Below, in pieces: positions 54,101 through 63,002 of a DNA stretch of 64,000 nt. A program made the translations under genes and the position numbers. The notes beneath the pieces were generated by a model. That model ran no database searches. It had not been told where the DNA came from and saw nothing but the letters and a program-made list of their open reading frames with translations. This DNA is from Valencia hispanica (lineage: Eukaryota; Chordata; Actinopteri; Cyprinodontiformes; Valenciidae), in NCBI GenBank assembly GCA_963556495.2, contig OY747713.1, positions 614,399 through 678,398 on the forward strand, read 5' to 3'. How positions within the stretch are numbered: the first letter of the stretch is position 1; each line of letters opens with the position of its first letter.

Positions 54101-55354
54101 CAGAACCAGGATGGACAGAACCAAGATGGACAGAACCAGGATGAACAGAACCATGATGGACAGAACCATGATGGACAGAACCAAGATGAACAGAACCAGG
54201 ATGGACAGAACCAGGATGGACAGAACCAAGATGGACAGAACCAGGATGAACAGAACCATGATGGACAGAACCATGATGGACAGAACCAAGATGAACAGAA
54301 CCAGGATGAACAGAACCAGGATGGACAGAACCAGGATAAACAGAACCAGGATGGACAGAACCAGGATGGACAGAACCATGATGGACAGAACCAGGATGAA
54401 CAGAACCATGATGGACAGAACCATGATGGACAGAACCAAGATGAACAGAACCAGGATGGACAGAACCAGGATGGACAGAACCAAGATGGACAGAACCAGG
54501 ATGAACAGAACCATGATGGACAGAACCATGATGGACAGAACCAAGATGAACAGAACCAGGATGAACAGAACCAGGATGGACAGAACCAGGATAAACAGAA
54601 CCAGGATGGACAGAACCAGGATGGACAGAACCAGGATGGACAGAACCAGGATAAACAGAACCAGGATGGATAGAACCAGGATGAACAGAACCAGGATGGA
54701 CAGAACCAGGATGAACAGAACCAGGATGGATAGAACCAGGATGAACAGAACCAGGATGGATAGAACCAGGATGGACAGAACCATGATGGACAGAACCAGG
54801 ATGAACAGAACCAGGATGGATAGAACCAGGATGAACAGAACCAGGATGGATAGAACCAGGATGAACAGAACCATGATGGATAGAACCAGGATGAACAGAA
54901 CCAGGATGGACAGAACCAGGATGAACAGAACCAGGATGGACAGAACCAGGATGGACAGAACCAGGATGGACAGAACCAGGATGAACAGAACCAGGATGGA
55001 TAGAACCAGGATGAACAGAACCAGGATGAACAGAACCAGGATGGATAGAACCAGGATGAACAGAACCAGGATGGATAGAACCAGGATGAACAGAACCATG
55101 ATGGACAGAACCAGGATGAACAGAACCATGATGGATAGAACCAGGATGAACAGAACCAGGATGGATAGAACCAGGATGGACAGAACCAGGATGGACAGAA
55201 CCAAGATGGACAGAACCAGGATGGACAGAACCAAGATGGACAGAACCAGGATGAACAGAACCAGGATGGACAGAACCAGGATGAACAGAACCAAGATGGA
55301 CAGAACCAGGATGGACAGAACCAGGATGAACAGAACCAGGATGGACAGAACCAG
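33131..55354. repeat. Satellite second half: 3,720/2,865-bp higher-order repeats and a ~15.7-kb supercopy
   Basis: A rare variant pair (GGACTGAACC twice, 135 bp apart) recurs with first members ending at 33135, 36855, 39720, 44505, 48884 and 52574. Single or 120-150 bp spaced versions end at 43440, 45660 and 46500. Spacings of 3,720, 2,865, 3,720 and 3,690 bp define higher-order units. The block from 31.5 to 39.7 kb is matched by the block from 47.2 to 55.35 kb at offsets of 15,644 to 15,749 bp. Both copies carry the same one-base deletion (GACGAACAAACCAAG at 32422 and 48066). Confidence 0.8.
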
Positions 55355-56027
55355 ACATCTCAGGCTACTCAGCGAGGTCAAATCTGACCTCGATAAGTCT
55401 TTCTATGCCTTCATCAGCTCGCGGATCGACTATTGCAATGCCCTCTACACTGGACTTAATCAATCACTCCTCAACCGGCTTCAACTGGTACAGAACGCTG
55501 CAGCACGTCTCCTCTCCAACACCTCAAAATGCTCTCACATCAGCCCAGTCCTCCGCTCTCTCCACTGGCTTCCAGTCCGGTTCAGAGTGGAGTATAAGAT
55601 CCTGATGGTTGTATTCAAGGCCATCAATGGTCTGGCCCCCGCCTACCTCGCTGAGCTGGTAATCATGTACCAACCAACCAGAACTCTGCGTTCCTCTAAT
55701 CACATCGCACTGGTCATGCCCAAGTACAATTACAAAAAGTTTGGAGGCCGGTCCTTTTCTGTCCAAGGCCCAAAGATGTGGAACGCACTTCCAGTACAGC
55801 TTCGAAGCAACTCTGAGTTGTGTGTTTTTAAATCACAGTTGAAAACACATCTTTTTCGACAAGCTTTCGATACGTAGCCACTGTCTCGATTGCTGTTTGT
55901 GTTTCTATTTAATGTTTTTATTTAGTGCCGTTTACTGGGGCTCTTGTTTCATTTGTGTTTTAACTCTGGAAAGCGCCTTTTGGCTGTTGTAAGGCGCTAT
56001 ATAAATAAAATGTGATTGATTGATTGA
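55355..56027 (+). mobile_element. L2-like LINE, 5'-truncated, with tail
   Basis: Directly after the last satellite monomer an open frame reads the C-terminal end of an L2/CR1-group LINE protein: YAFISSRIDYCNALYTGLNQ, NRLQLVQNAAARLLSNTSK, HISPVLRSLHWLPVRFRVEY, KAINGLAPAYLAELV, then CVFKSQLKTHLFRQAFDT and a stop at 55875-55877. The 3' UTR ends with AAGGCGCTATATAAATAAAA and a TGATTGATTGATTGA tail (56011-56026), the normal end of such elements. The catalytic domain is missing. The roughly 520-bp coding remnant is uninterrupted, so it is younger than the other L2-like copies here. In-frame reading from the satellite into the LINE is coincidental. Confidence 0.9.
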
Positions 56028-56033
56028 GAGAGG

Positions 56034-56112
56034 GTGTAAAGCACGGTGGTGGAGGGATGATGGTGTGGGCTTGGACTGCAGTCACAGCCCCTGGAGAAGA
56101 ATAAATACCAAC
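56034..56112 (+). mobile_element. Tc1-like transposase scrap
   Basis: GTAAAGCACGGTGGTGGAGG and the bases after it translate to VKHGGGGMMVWAWTAVTAPG. This is the Tc1-family block usually read as KHGGGxxMxWACFxxxGPG, between the first and second catalytic Asp residues. Nothing else of the transposase survives here. Confidence 0.6.
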
Positions 56113-56195
56113 AACCAATCAGCTCCGAACTCTTCCCATCTTAATGGAACGTTTAAAATAATTATTGGAGGTTGAGGAGCCAAAATACTTCAGTA
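56113..56195 (+). repeat. Dispersed repeat, second copy of 5065-5145
   Basis: CCAATCAGCTCCGAACTCTT, CATCTTAATGGAACGTTTAA and TTCAGTAGCAACT match the segment at 5065-5145 in the same orientation with scattered differences. Family unknown. Confidence 0.7.
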
Positions 56196-56409
56196 GCAAC
56201 TATTAATTTATATAATGTCAGAGATCATTAAAGGCCAGCCTTCGTTCACAATGACACAAAACGGGAGAATAAAACTATCAGGATTTTCTAGCATTAATGG
56301 AGACATAATGTTATGGATCCTAGATGTTCTCCTTTAATCGGACCGGGCCAGAAGTTCTGCAGACCCAGGAACTCCTGATGGGCAGATTTAATGCTTATTC
56401 AGCCAAAGG
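56196..56409. other. No gene recognised
   Basis: Short spacer between repeat pieces with nothing identifiable. Confidence 0.4.
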
Positions 56410-56562
56410 AGGATTCTTTGTACGACACACTGCCCTGCATGTTTTAGATGTTTCCCTGCGTCAGCCTGGTAATCAGACATCAACTGACATCAGGTGTGCT
56501 GAAGCAGGGCAACATCTAAAACATGCAGGGCAGTGTGCCTGGAGGAGCAGGGATGGGAAGCA
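56410..56562. mobile_element. hAT-type MITE relic with 34-bp inverted arms
   Basis: 56426-56459 and 56504-56537 are inverted copies (33 of 34 bases pair) around a 44-nt loop. The arms contain CCTGCATGTTTTAGATGTTT. The right side continues GCCTGGAGGAGCAGGGATGG and GAAGCAC, and the loop carries a degenerate 'ATCAGGTGTGCTGAAGCAGGG' block. These belong to a common teleost non-autonomous element normally ending GGATTGGGAAACACTG. The left terminus is degraded, so exact ends are approximate. Confidence 0.65.
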
Positions 56563-57078
56563 CAGTCTCTGGTGCTACTGCGCCCCCTGGTGGACATAAA
56601 GTAGACTGACCCGACCATTCACCTACAAACTGGGACCAGATGTCAGAACATTTGGATCCATCATTGTTAAACATCCTAATAAAGTTTCACATCATTTATG
56701 TCTATTAAAATAAAGTCAAAGTGTTTATGAACACTGAAACGCTGATAGTAATATGTGCAGCAGAACACCAGGTTCTCCTCCAGGGTTCGGTTCTGTGACC
56801 CGTTACAGAAATCCTTTAAGAGTTCCTTAAAATCCACATTTTTATGTCAAACAAGGAGATTCATGGAAATCTGTAACAATAAAGTAAAACCAGGTGAAGC
56901 CGACTACAACATGAGTCTGTGGAAAAGAAACTTTTATTTTGACAGGATAAGAAACCAAACATCTGAGTGGAGAGGAAAGTGGAGCTCCACAGGGTTCTGT
57001 TCTGGAGACGCTCCTATTTTAATAGTAACATCTCAGGTTCAGTTCCAGAACCATCTGCAGTAAATGTCTGGTTCTGTT
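56563..57078. other. No gene recognised
   Basis: No supported coding region. The open frame at 56755-57063 has no recognisable similarity and ends at the border of the Harbinger-like element, so I do not call it a gene. Confidence 0.4.
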
Positions 57079-57340
57079 CTGGTCCCTCATTTATCAACCG
57101 TTGGTAGAAACTCTCCAATATTCTGTCCTACGAATGAAATGTAGAAAGTTCGTACAAACAGTCGAAAGTCAGATTTATTAAATGTTCGGTGGCCACTAGT
57201 ACGCATGTTCCTCTGATGATAAATCCCACATACACGTACCCAGGGGCTCATTTGCATATAGACACGCCCCCAATTAACCATATTTGGTAACACCACATCA
57301 TCTGTCACATTAAGTCCTCGTGTTCTTCCTTAAAATAACG

Positions 57341-57740
57341 GCCAAGAGAGCGAAAAATTCATTTCAGTGACACTGAGATCGAGGTGAAACAGGAGGGGCA
57401 ATAAAAAAGAATTCATGATGAACAGACTTTAAAAAAATGTCATAGTTAATACAGATAGTTTTATTTATCAGCGATTTCTCTGCTTCATCTCCTCAGCAAA
57501 CAGCGTTTTATTTCTGCTGCAGAGCTGATAGAAAACATGTGGCAAAGAATCATTTCATTTACTGTTTACTTCTTTTGAAACCCTTAACTTATTAGAACAA
57601 AGTAAATCAGTGAAAGGAGTCGTGAACGTTTCTGTTTGGTTCCAACAGCTCAGGGGGAACCAATAAAAACAGGAAGTGACGGAGGCAGTAAATGCGGTCG
57701 GGACAGTGGAGAGCTTCCTGTTGGAAATAAAGGAACAAAG
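57341..57740 (+). pseudogene. Myb/SANT-like (Harbinger accessory protein) relic
   Basis: Two pieces of a NAIF1/Harbinger-type Myb-like protein are readable on the plus strand: AKRAKN (57341-57358), one frame away from HFSDTEIEV (57360-57386), and later VTEAVNAVGTVESFLLEIKE (57676 onward). These match the family's N-terminal KRAKNFS-xxEIEVL block and its xVTDAVNAVGTVxRTxxEIKKKW helix. The codon before AKRAKN is ACG where ATG would be expected. About 290 bp between the pieces is unrecognisable. In the family this protein binds transposon ends and partners the nuclease; this copy is dead. Confidence 0.5.
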
Positions 57741-57988
57741 TGAATCCAGTAAAACGTCCCTGAGCAACACAGCTGGAGCAGATCTTCTACCGGGGGAACA
57801 GGTCACCATGTTAACGCTTGTGTGGCCGTCTCCATGGAGACAGAGACAACCTGCTGCACTGATAAGCAGCACTATTGTCACAGTACAGTTTGCAAACCTT
57901 TGAATTAAAAGTGGAACAACATCCCATTAAGATGAAGCGCTTCATGTGACAAATAAACAAATAAAGGGGGGGTCCTGCACACGGAGAG

Positions 57989-57996
57989 CGCAGAAT
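57989..57996 (+). repeat. hAT target-site duplication, left copy
   Basis: The 8-bp sequence CGCAGAAT immediately precedes the hAT left end and is repeated exactly at 62663-62670. Confidence 0.93.
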
Positions 57997-58723
57997 CAGG
58001 GGCGGAAATCCCATTTCAATTTTGGGGGGGACAATAAACAGTAAAATTTCAGAGAGTAATTTATGGGGGGTACATGAAAAAAAAAAGCTCTCTCCTGCTT
58101 CTTTGCAACTTGTTTTGCACAGTTTGCCTTCAGCATATTAAAAAATGTTATGAATTGATGCCTTTATGACCACATTTAACAAAATGTCTTAATTTCCACT
58201 ACAGTCAAAGTAGATTTACAAAAATGTAAGCATGAAGAAGTTCCAAAATTATTACGGAAACACTTTCAAGGCTAATAACATCAAACTACTTTCAAAATGC
58301 GAACATTTTTATTGTAGTGTTGTGTCGACAAGTAAAAATGCATCATAGATTAAGCTTACTTACAAGTACATTAACAGTTATTTAAAAATGAACAGCCCTT
58401 GTTTGTTTGACTTATAACTTAACAACAAGGATTTAATGAAACAACCCCTTTAACCAGGGGTACCTTAACTTTTTCATTTATAGAGAATGAGAAATAAGTC
58501 ATTAGAACATAAATTGAAACTTCAGTATTTGATAGGTTTAGTCAGTGAAGAGAATATTCTTCAACCCAGCAGTGGAGTCTTTTATCATGAACATTCCCGG
58601 TGCACATTTAGCTGTTTGTCTTAATAATGGAGATTTATATGCAAGACTCTGCCTATTTGTAAAAAACTAAAGTAAAGTGTCTGTCGAACAGAAACATTTC
58701 CATGTCACAAAAGTACCACTTCT

Positions 58724-61278
58724 CTAAACAAAGGAACCAAATGCATTCCTTCTGGTGTCACTACATCCAACAAATTCCTGGCAGATCGTATCTATGTTCA
58801 GCATGTCCAGTCTCTCTCTGTGGACATTACAGACAACTAGATTGTTAAGTCTGTTTTGGTTCATAGTTGCCCGTAACCAAGTTTTTAGCCGACGCAATGT
58901 ACTGAAACTCCTCTCCGCTTCACATGACGACACAGGCACCACCATCAAAATCCTGATAAGAACCTCTACCTGATCAAACAAGCCCCGTACCTCAACTGGG
59001 AGTCCTCTGAGAATCCCTGCAGCCTCCCCAATACTGGTACATGGGTATTTGTTCTGGAAGAGAGGCAACTGCACAGCAAGAGAAGCTCTGTTTAGCTCAG
59101 GATACTGAGCTAAACAGTCATCTAATTCTCCAGTGAGGAGGGCACTTTCAACCTTTACCAGAATATTTAGACTTTCCTGGTCAAAGCGTTCTGCAAACTG
59201 AACATCAATGCTGTCCAACACTTTGAAGAACTCTGCCCTGTAGTAATCCACTGCTTTCCCAGTGACACGGTTTGCCGCCTGGAGGGGCTCAATGGATTCT
59301 ATAGAGTCAACCACTGTTGTAGCTTTCTTGTACAGTGCAAGGTAGCTCTCGTCATCTCTCTTTCCCTTAAGAGAAGTCCTCACGTGATTGACAGCATCCA
59401 GCATACCAGAGACAGTTTGGATTTTCTTCTGCAGTGAAACATTCAGGCATTCTAGCTCTCCAACAACAGCAGAGGCAAGTGTGAGTCCCAACACAGTCTT
59501 CCCTTTGGTAAAGTGCTGAAATAAGCCACTGGCAGTAGAGGCCGTCTTTGATGAGCTTTTGGTCATTTCCTCTAGGCTGTCGAGTACTCTCTTATACTGA
59601 TCTAGCACAGCTATTATTGCAGAATTTCGAACAGTCCACCTTGTTGGGCAAAGTGGTTTCAAGGTGATTAGAGGAGCATGTTCACAAATAGCAATATTTT
59701 CAAATATGCTCCTGAACTTTCCTGACTGTCCAAAAATTATGCCCAGCTGGTGCACCCAAGAAAGGCAGTCCCGGATCAGCAGGCTGGCAAAGCAGCCAGC
59801 TTGTGTTATCAAATTAACACAGTGTGCACCACAGTGTACATACAGGGCTAATGGTTGTTGCCTCCTCAGTATTGCCTGTGCACCTGTGTACTTTCCTGCC
59901 ATGTTTGCAGCGCCATCATAGGTCTGTCCACGTAAACCTGACAGTGGCAGATTAAGTCTTAACAGAACATCAGCTGCCACCTTTGCGATGCCCTGGCCTG
60001 TTGTATCAGAAACCCTATACAGTCCAACAAACTCTTCATGTGGGACAAGGTCATGGTCCACATAGCGCAGACAGATACTCTCCTGTTCTGCACCAGTAAC
60101 ATCCTGAGTACCATCAATAATGACAGAAAACGGCAAAATGGGAAGTGCCTGGATTTCCGCTGTAATTCCACGTATTACTGTATTGGCCATGATGTTCAAA
60201 ATTTCATTCTGCAATTTGGGGCTTGTGTACATGGTTTTACGATCTGTTAACCACTTTAACAAAATGGGATCATCTTCTTCTGCCCTAAGTTTTAAGAGCT
60301 GATGCAGATTTCCACTGTCATCTGTGTGGCCTCTTATACCTAATCCCTGTCTTGCCACAAGACGCACAGAGCTAACAATTTTTCTAAAGCAATGCCTAGC
60401 CACCTCCTGTTGTTAACTCCAAGTGCTGGACAACTGAGCGCTGATAGGATTCGACTGATGTGCACTGACACTGACATAGTGGCAGTGGGCTTGAGAATTT
60501 TGGTGAACTGTGAATTTTGCAATGGCTTTTTTCCAATTTCTGAAGCCTGAGCTGATGGAAGCAACATCAGCTCTTTGTCCAAAGGTGGACTGGTGTGAGA
60601 ACCCTTTGCTGCAGTAAAAACACAAGACTCCTCTCAATGGTGTGCTGTAGTGTAGCCGTGGGAAATCATGAAACCATTTCTGCTGAAAAGTCATGTCCTT
60701 TTTGAAAGAGTTTGAGTTTCTATACACTGAGATGGTGGTTGGTATGGTTTTGTGCAGTCACTAAGATCTGAACTAAAGCATGCATCCAGCTGTCCTGTAT
60801 CATTGCTGGTGCTGGCAGTAAGGTCATTGTGGGCCGTTGTGTCATCCTCCACTATCCCTGTGCGGGTGCTGCTGCTGACCGCTGCATCTCTGTCCTCGCT
60901 GTCTTGTGAAGTCTCAAGCTCTCTGTCTCGCACTTCAACCACTTTCCCTGACTCTGAGCACTCTGACTCCTAGAATAGAAATAAATGTTTCCAATATCTA
61001 GAATAACCCACAGCCCAATTAAACACAACAACAAAGGTGTGTTCTTTGTATGCCCTAATAAGAGACTGACCTGAGACTCTTTCCCTGTGTCTGACAGGCT
61101 CTGGCGACCTGTGCTCAGGTGACTGGACTTTGCCTAATGAAACCATTTTGAAACAATTTCATAGGCATTTCATTTCTTTCTTATAGATGTCTTTATCAAA
61201 AGGCAAGTTTCTACTTACTTGACGTTTTGGAGCATTAAAAAAAGACCTGATGTCTGCCGTTTTTCGTTTCTCTGCCAT
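58724..61278 (-). pseudogene. hAT transposase (ZMYM1-like), one frameshift and one stop
   Basis: The three-exon minus-strand model keeps phase 0 throughout. Exon 1 (61278-61219) starts MAEKRKTADIRSFFNAPKRQ and ends at GTAAGTAG. Exon 2 (61133-61071, 21 codons) ends at GTCAGT. Exon 3 (60969-58724) follows TTCTATTCTAG. The predicted length is about 790 residues, normal for these fish transposases. A TTF-type zinc-finger region with WFHDFPRLHY ... CFYC lies near 60680-60590. The large 58724-60403 segment has IDGTQD (residues 96-101), YDGAANM (162-168), CGAHCVNL (191-198), CPTRWTVR (252-259) and the C-terminal hAT dimerisation block SSCEAERSFSTLRRLKTWLR (492-511). Lesions are one frameshift between about 60690 and 60735 and one TAA at 60413-60415. 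Both would block a functional product unless they are assembly errors. Host ZMYM1-like genes share this domain, but TIRs and TSD show this is the transposon itself. Confidence 0.9.
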
Positions 61279-62617
61279 TTCAACTGACCTGGTCTGCTGA
61301 CAGTTTGACAGCAACACACACACAGATGGGATATTGTCATTAGAACAGAGCTGGAGGATATTGATCAATAATAATATCTTGCCAATTTTGTACATCTTCA
61401 TAAGCATCCTTTCTTTTTGTTTTCATTTCAATAACAAGACTGTGCCCTAAAACGGAATAAGCAATTCAGAATAAAGATTTAAAAGTAGATTGTTAATAGT
61501 TGAAGCAACATGTCCTGAAATGACATGGCTATTAGCTGACCAACAACTACATGTGTGGACGGATGCAAAGCATTCATTTTAAGTACTAAAACATATCTAA
61601 CTTTTTCACAACAAAGAGAGTGAAGATAAAATGTCATTAAAATTTTATTAAATAACATAAAATGAAAGCTATTAAAATCCAAATAGTTCCATATTGATTT
61701 TAATATATTTGAAATTTTCCTTCTGAATATGGCAAGAAAGAAAAAAATCAAATCAATTCAAGTATCAAAATGACTGAAATCTCTTTAATAAACCTTAGAA
61801 ATTTTTGTAGGCTATTAGAGAATAACTCTGTTATATTTAATAACTTTATCTAAGTCCTACTGAATGAAAAGATACACAAAATCTAAATATATATTCTTGA
61901 AATATTTGTTTCATTTTAATAATTAAAAATAGAAAGCGTTTACAAATTCACAAACCATATACATACTCTATAGTTTATCTTTCAATTTAATCGATCTCTC
62001 ACTTTTCTCAGTTTTCATAGTGTGTTTGGGTCTGTGTGGCCAGCGGGATCTTCGGCTCTATGTTTTACACAGAGAGCTTAGAACAACGTGCCTCCACCAC
62101 ACATGAATGCAATAATAATGGTGGAATAATCCTGTAATGACCAGCGAACGTGAAGTGACAACTTTTTATTTATTTATTGTGGTGGTGATCTGTCATAAAG
62201 GGATCTCCGACCGGTGATCAATATCTAAAGATATCGCCCAGTAATCGGTGTCTATGTTCGACATAATATGACCACATTTGACATACATATTTGTAGAAGA
62301 AGCGTGTGATAATTAAATGACTTACTACTGGAAACCGCTGGATTTTGATCCCCGCCTCCTGTGATCCTGCGGGCTGCTGTGATGATTTAAGGGGAGGAGA
62401 GCCGGCAGCCCCGCCCGTTGGAAACAGCGTGTGTGGACCGACCGAACCAACTTGAGGAATAAGGGGGATGGACTATAATTTCTCAACAATTAAAAACACA
62501 TTGTTTTGTATTTGCAGACTAACTTTTACGTTGTGGTTTTAGAAGACAATACAGTTTTACTGATAGCATGTATGTGTTTACAATAACTTCTCTTGTGGGG
62601 GGGACAACTTTGTGTGA

Positions 62618-62637
62618 GGGGGGGACGCGTCCCCCCC
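62618..62637. repeat. Perfect 20-bp palindrome near hAT right end
   Basis: GGGGGGGACGCGTCCCCCCC is its own reverse complement and lies 25 bp inside the hAT right terminus. Another C7 tract follows. Subterminal repeats of this kind are often transposase binding sites in hAT elements; that role here is inferred. Confidence 0.9.
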
Positions 62638-62662
62638 GTCCCCCCCGGGATCTCCGCCTATG

Positions 62663-62670
62663 CGCAGAAT
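62663..62670 (+). repeat. hAT target-site duplication, right copy
   Basis: CGCAGAAT follows directly after the hAT right end and is identical to 57989-57996. Confidence 0.93.
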
Positions 62671-63002
62671 GACAGGTTCTACATGGATGATCACCCCCAA
62701 CATTACATCTTATATTTCTTGACAAATTTCTAATGTTTCCTGAAACTTTAATTTAAATCCGTCCATAACTTTATGAGTTATTTTGCTAACAGACAGACAG
62801 ACACATGAGACGATAAACTGCTGAGATAAATATTATGTCAGAGTAAAACAGTTCCTCTGTTCTACCACTAGATGGTGTGCGTACGCACAATTGGAAGTGT
62901 ACTTCAATTTAAGAAGTACAAACTGATAAATACCACACAGTACGTAGAATTATTCCTACGCACAGATCTGTACGTAAGTACGGCTGATAAATGAGGGACC
63001 AG

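Larger units (their letters stand above)
14363..55354. repeat. Giant 15-bp satellite/megasatellite with higher-order structure
   Basis: About 2,700 head-to-tail monomers of CCAGGATGGACAGAA fill about 41 kb, with a 200-N gap at 31301-31500. Main monomer variants change position 4 or 5 (CCATGATGG, CCAAGATGG), position 9 (GATGAACAG), position 11 (GGATAGAA) or position 12 (GGACGGAA). The start of CCAGG/CCATG falls at coordinate mod 15 = 1 until about 17275, then 2, 3 (from 20983), 5 (from 22736), 4 (from 28589), 3 after the gap, 2 (from 32430) and 1 (from 48074). These steps are the only frame-shifting indels found. The plus strand is purine-rich and T-poor (consensus 11 of 15 purines, one T). 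The plus frame RMDRT and minus frames SVHPG, LSILV and FCPSW are open for thousands of codons only because the unit is divisible by three. I regard none as a gene. Confidence 0.98.
57997..62662 (-). mobile_element. Full-length hAT transposon (ZMYM1-like family), 4,666 bp
   Basis: Termini are CAGGGGCGGAAATCCC (left) and, read inward from the right, CATAGGCGGAGATCCC: 13 of 16 identical, bounded by the exact 8-bp duplication CGCAGAAT, which is the hAT signature. GGGGGGGACAA-type G tracts lie just inside both ends (about 58023 and 62597). A spliced transposase gene runs on the minus strand. A possible non-coding first exon ends at a GTAAGT donor (62321-62326, minus). About 700 bp separates the gene's stop from the left end. 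The element sits within the older Harbinger-like transposon. Both ends, the TSD and nearly all coding sequence survive, so insertion is relatively recent. Confidence 0.93.
57079..63002. mobile_element. Harbinger-like DNA transposon interrupted by a hAT insertion
   Basis: The left end CTGGTCCCTCATTTATCA (57079-57096, continuing ACCGT) is an inverted copy of the right end (63002 backwards, continuing GCCGT), with one mismatch in about 22 bp. Removing the inner hAT element and one target-site copy leaves about 1.25 kb. Near the ends are GTACGCAC/GTACGTA-type palindromes, for example TGCGTACGCA near 62879. The interior retains traces of a Myb/SANT-like protein (57341-57740), the second gene usually carried by PIF/Harbinger elements. 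No DDE nuclease and no obvious TSD were found, so the superfamily is likely but not proven. Confidence 0.6.

Noticed and set aside
11155..55354. CRISPR-like arrays
   Set aside because: The tandem units are contiguous with no unique spacers and the context is vertebrate. These are satellites.
14363..55354. Idea that the 15-bp monomer derives from the LINE 3' UTR motif CTGGTTCTGGTTCTG
   Set aside because: They share only the short GAACCAG-type core; the GGATGG part has no counterpart, so the similarity is too small to argue descent.
21483..55358. Open frame of 11,291 codons on the minus strand, apparently a giant repetitive protein
   Set aside because: It is a product of a 15-bp unit with no stops. 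It switches between three different peptide repeats wherever an indel changes phase, so no amino-acid sequence is conserved, and it crosses the N gap.
52716..55877. Satellite-LINE fusion protein
   Set aside because: The LINE fragment is a 5'-truncated insertion or boundary. In-frame continuity has a one-in-three chance, and no promoter or start is evident.
58755..60302. Several plus-strand open frames over the hAT gene
   Set aside because: They are antisense to the transposase, which has clear domain motifs on the minus strand.
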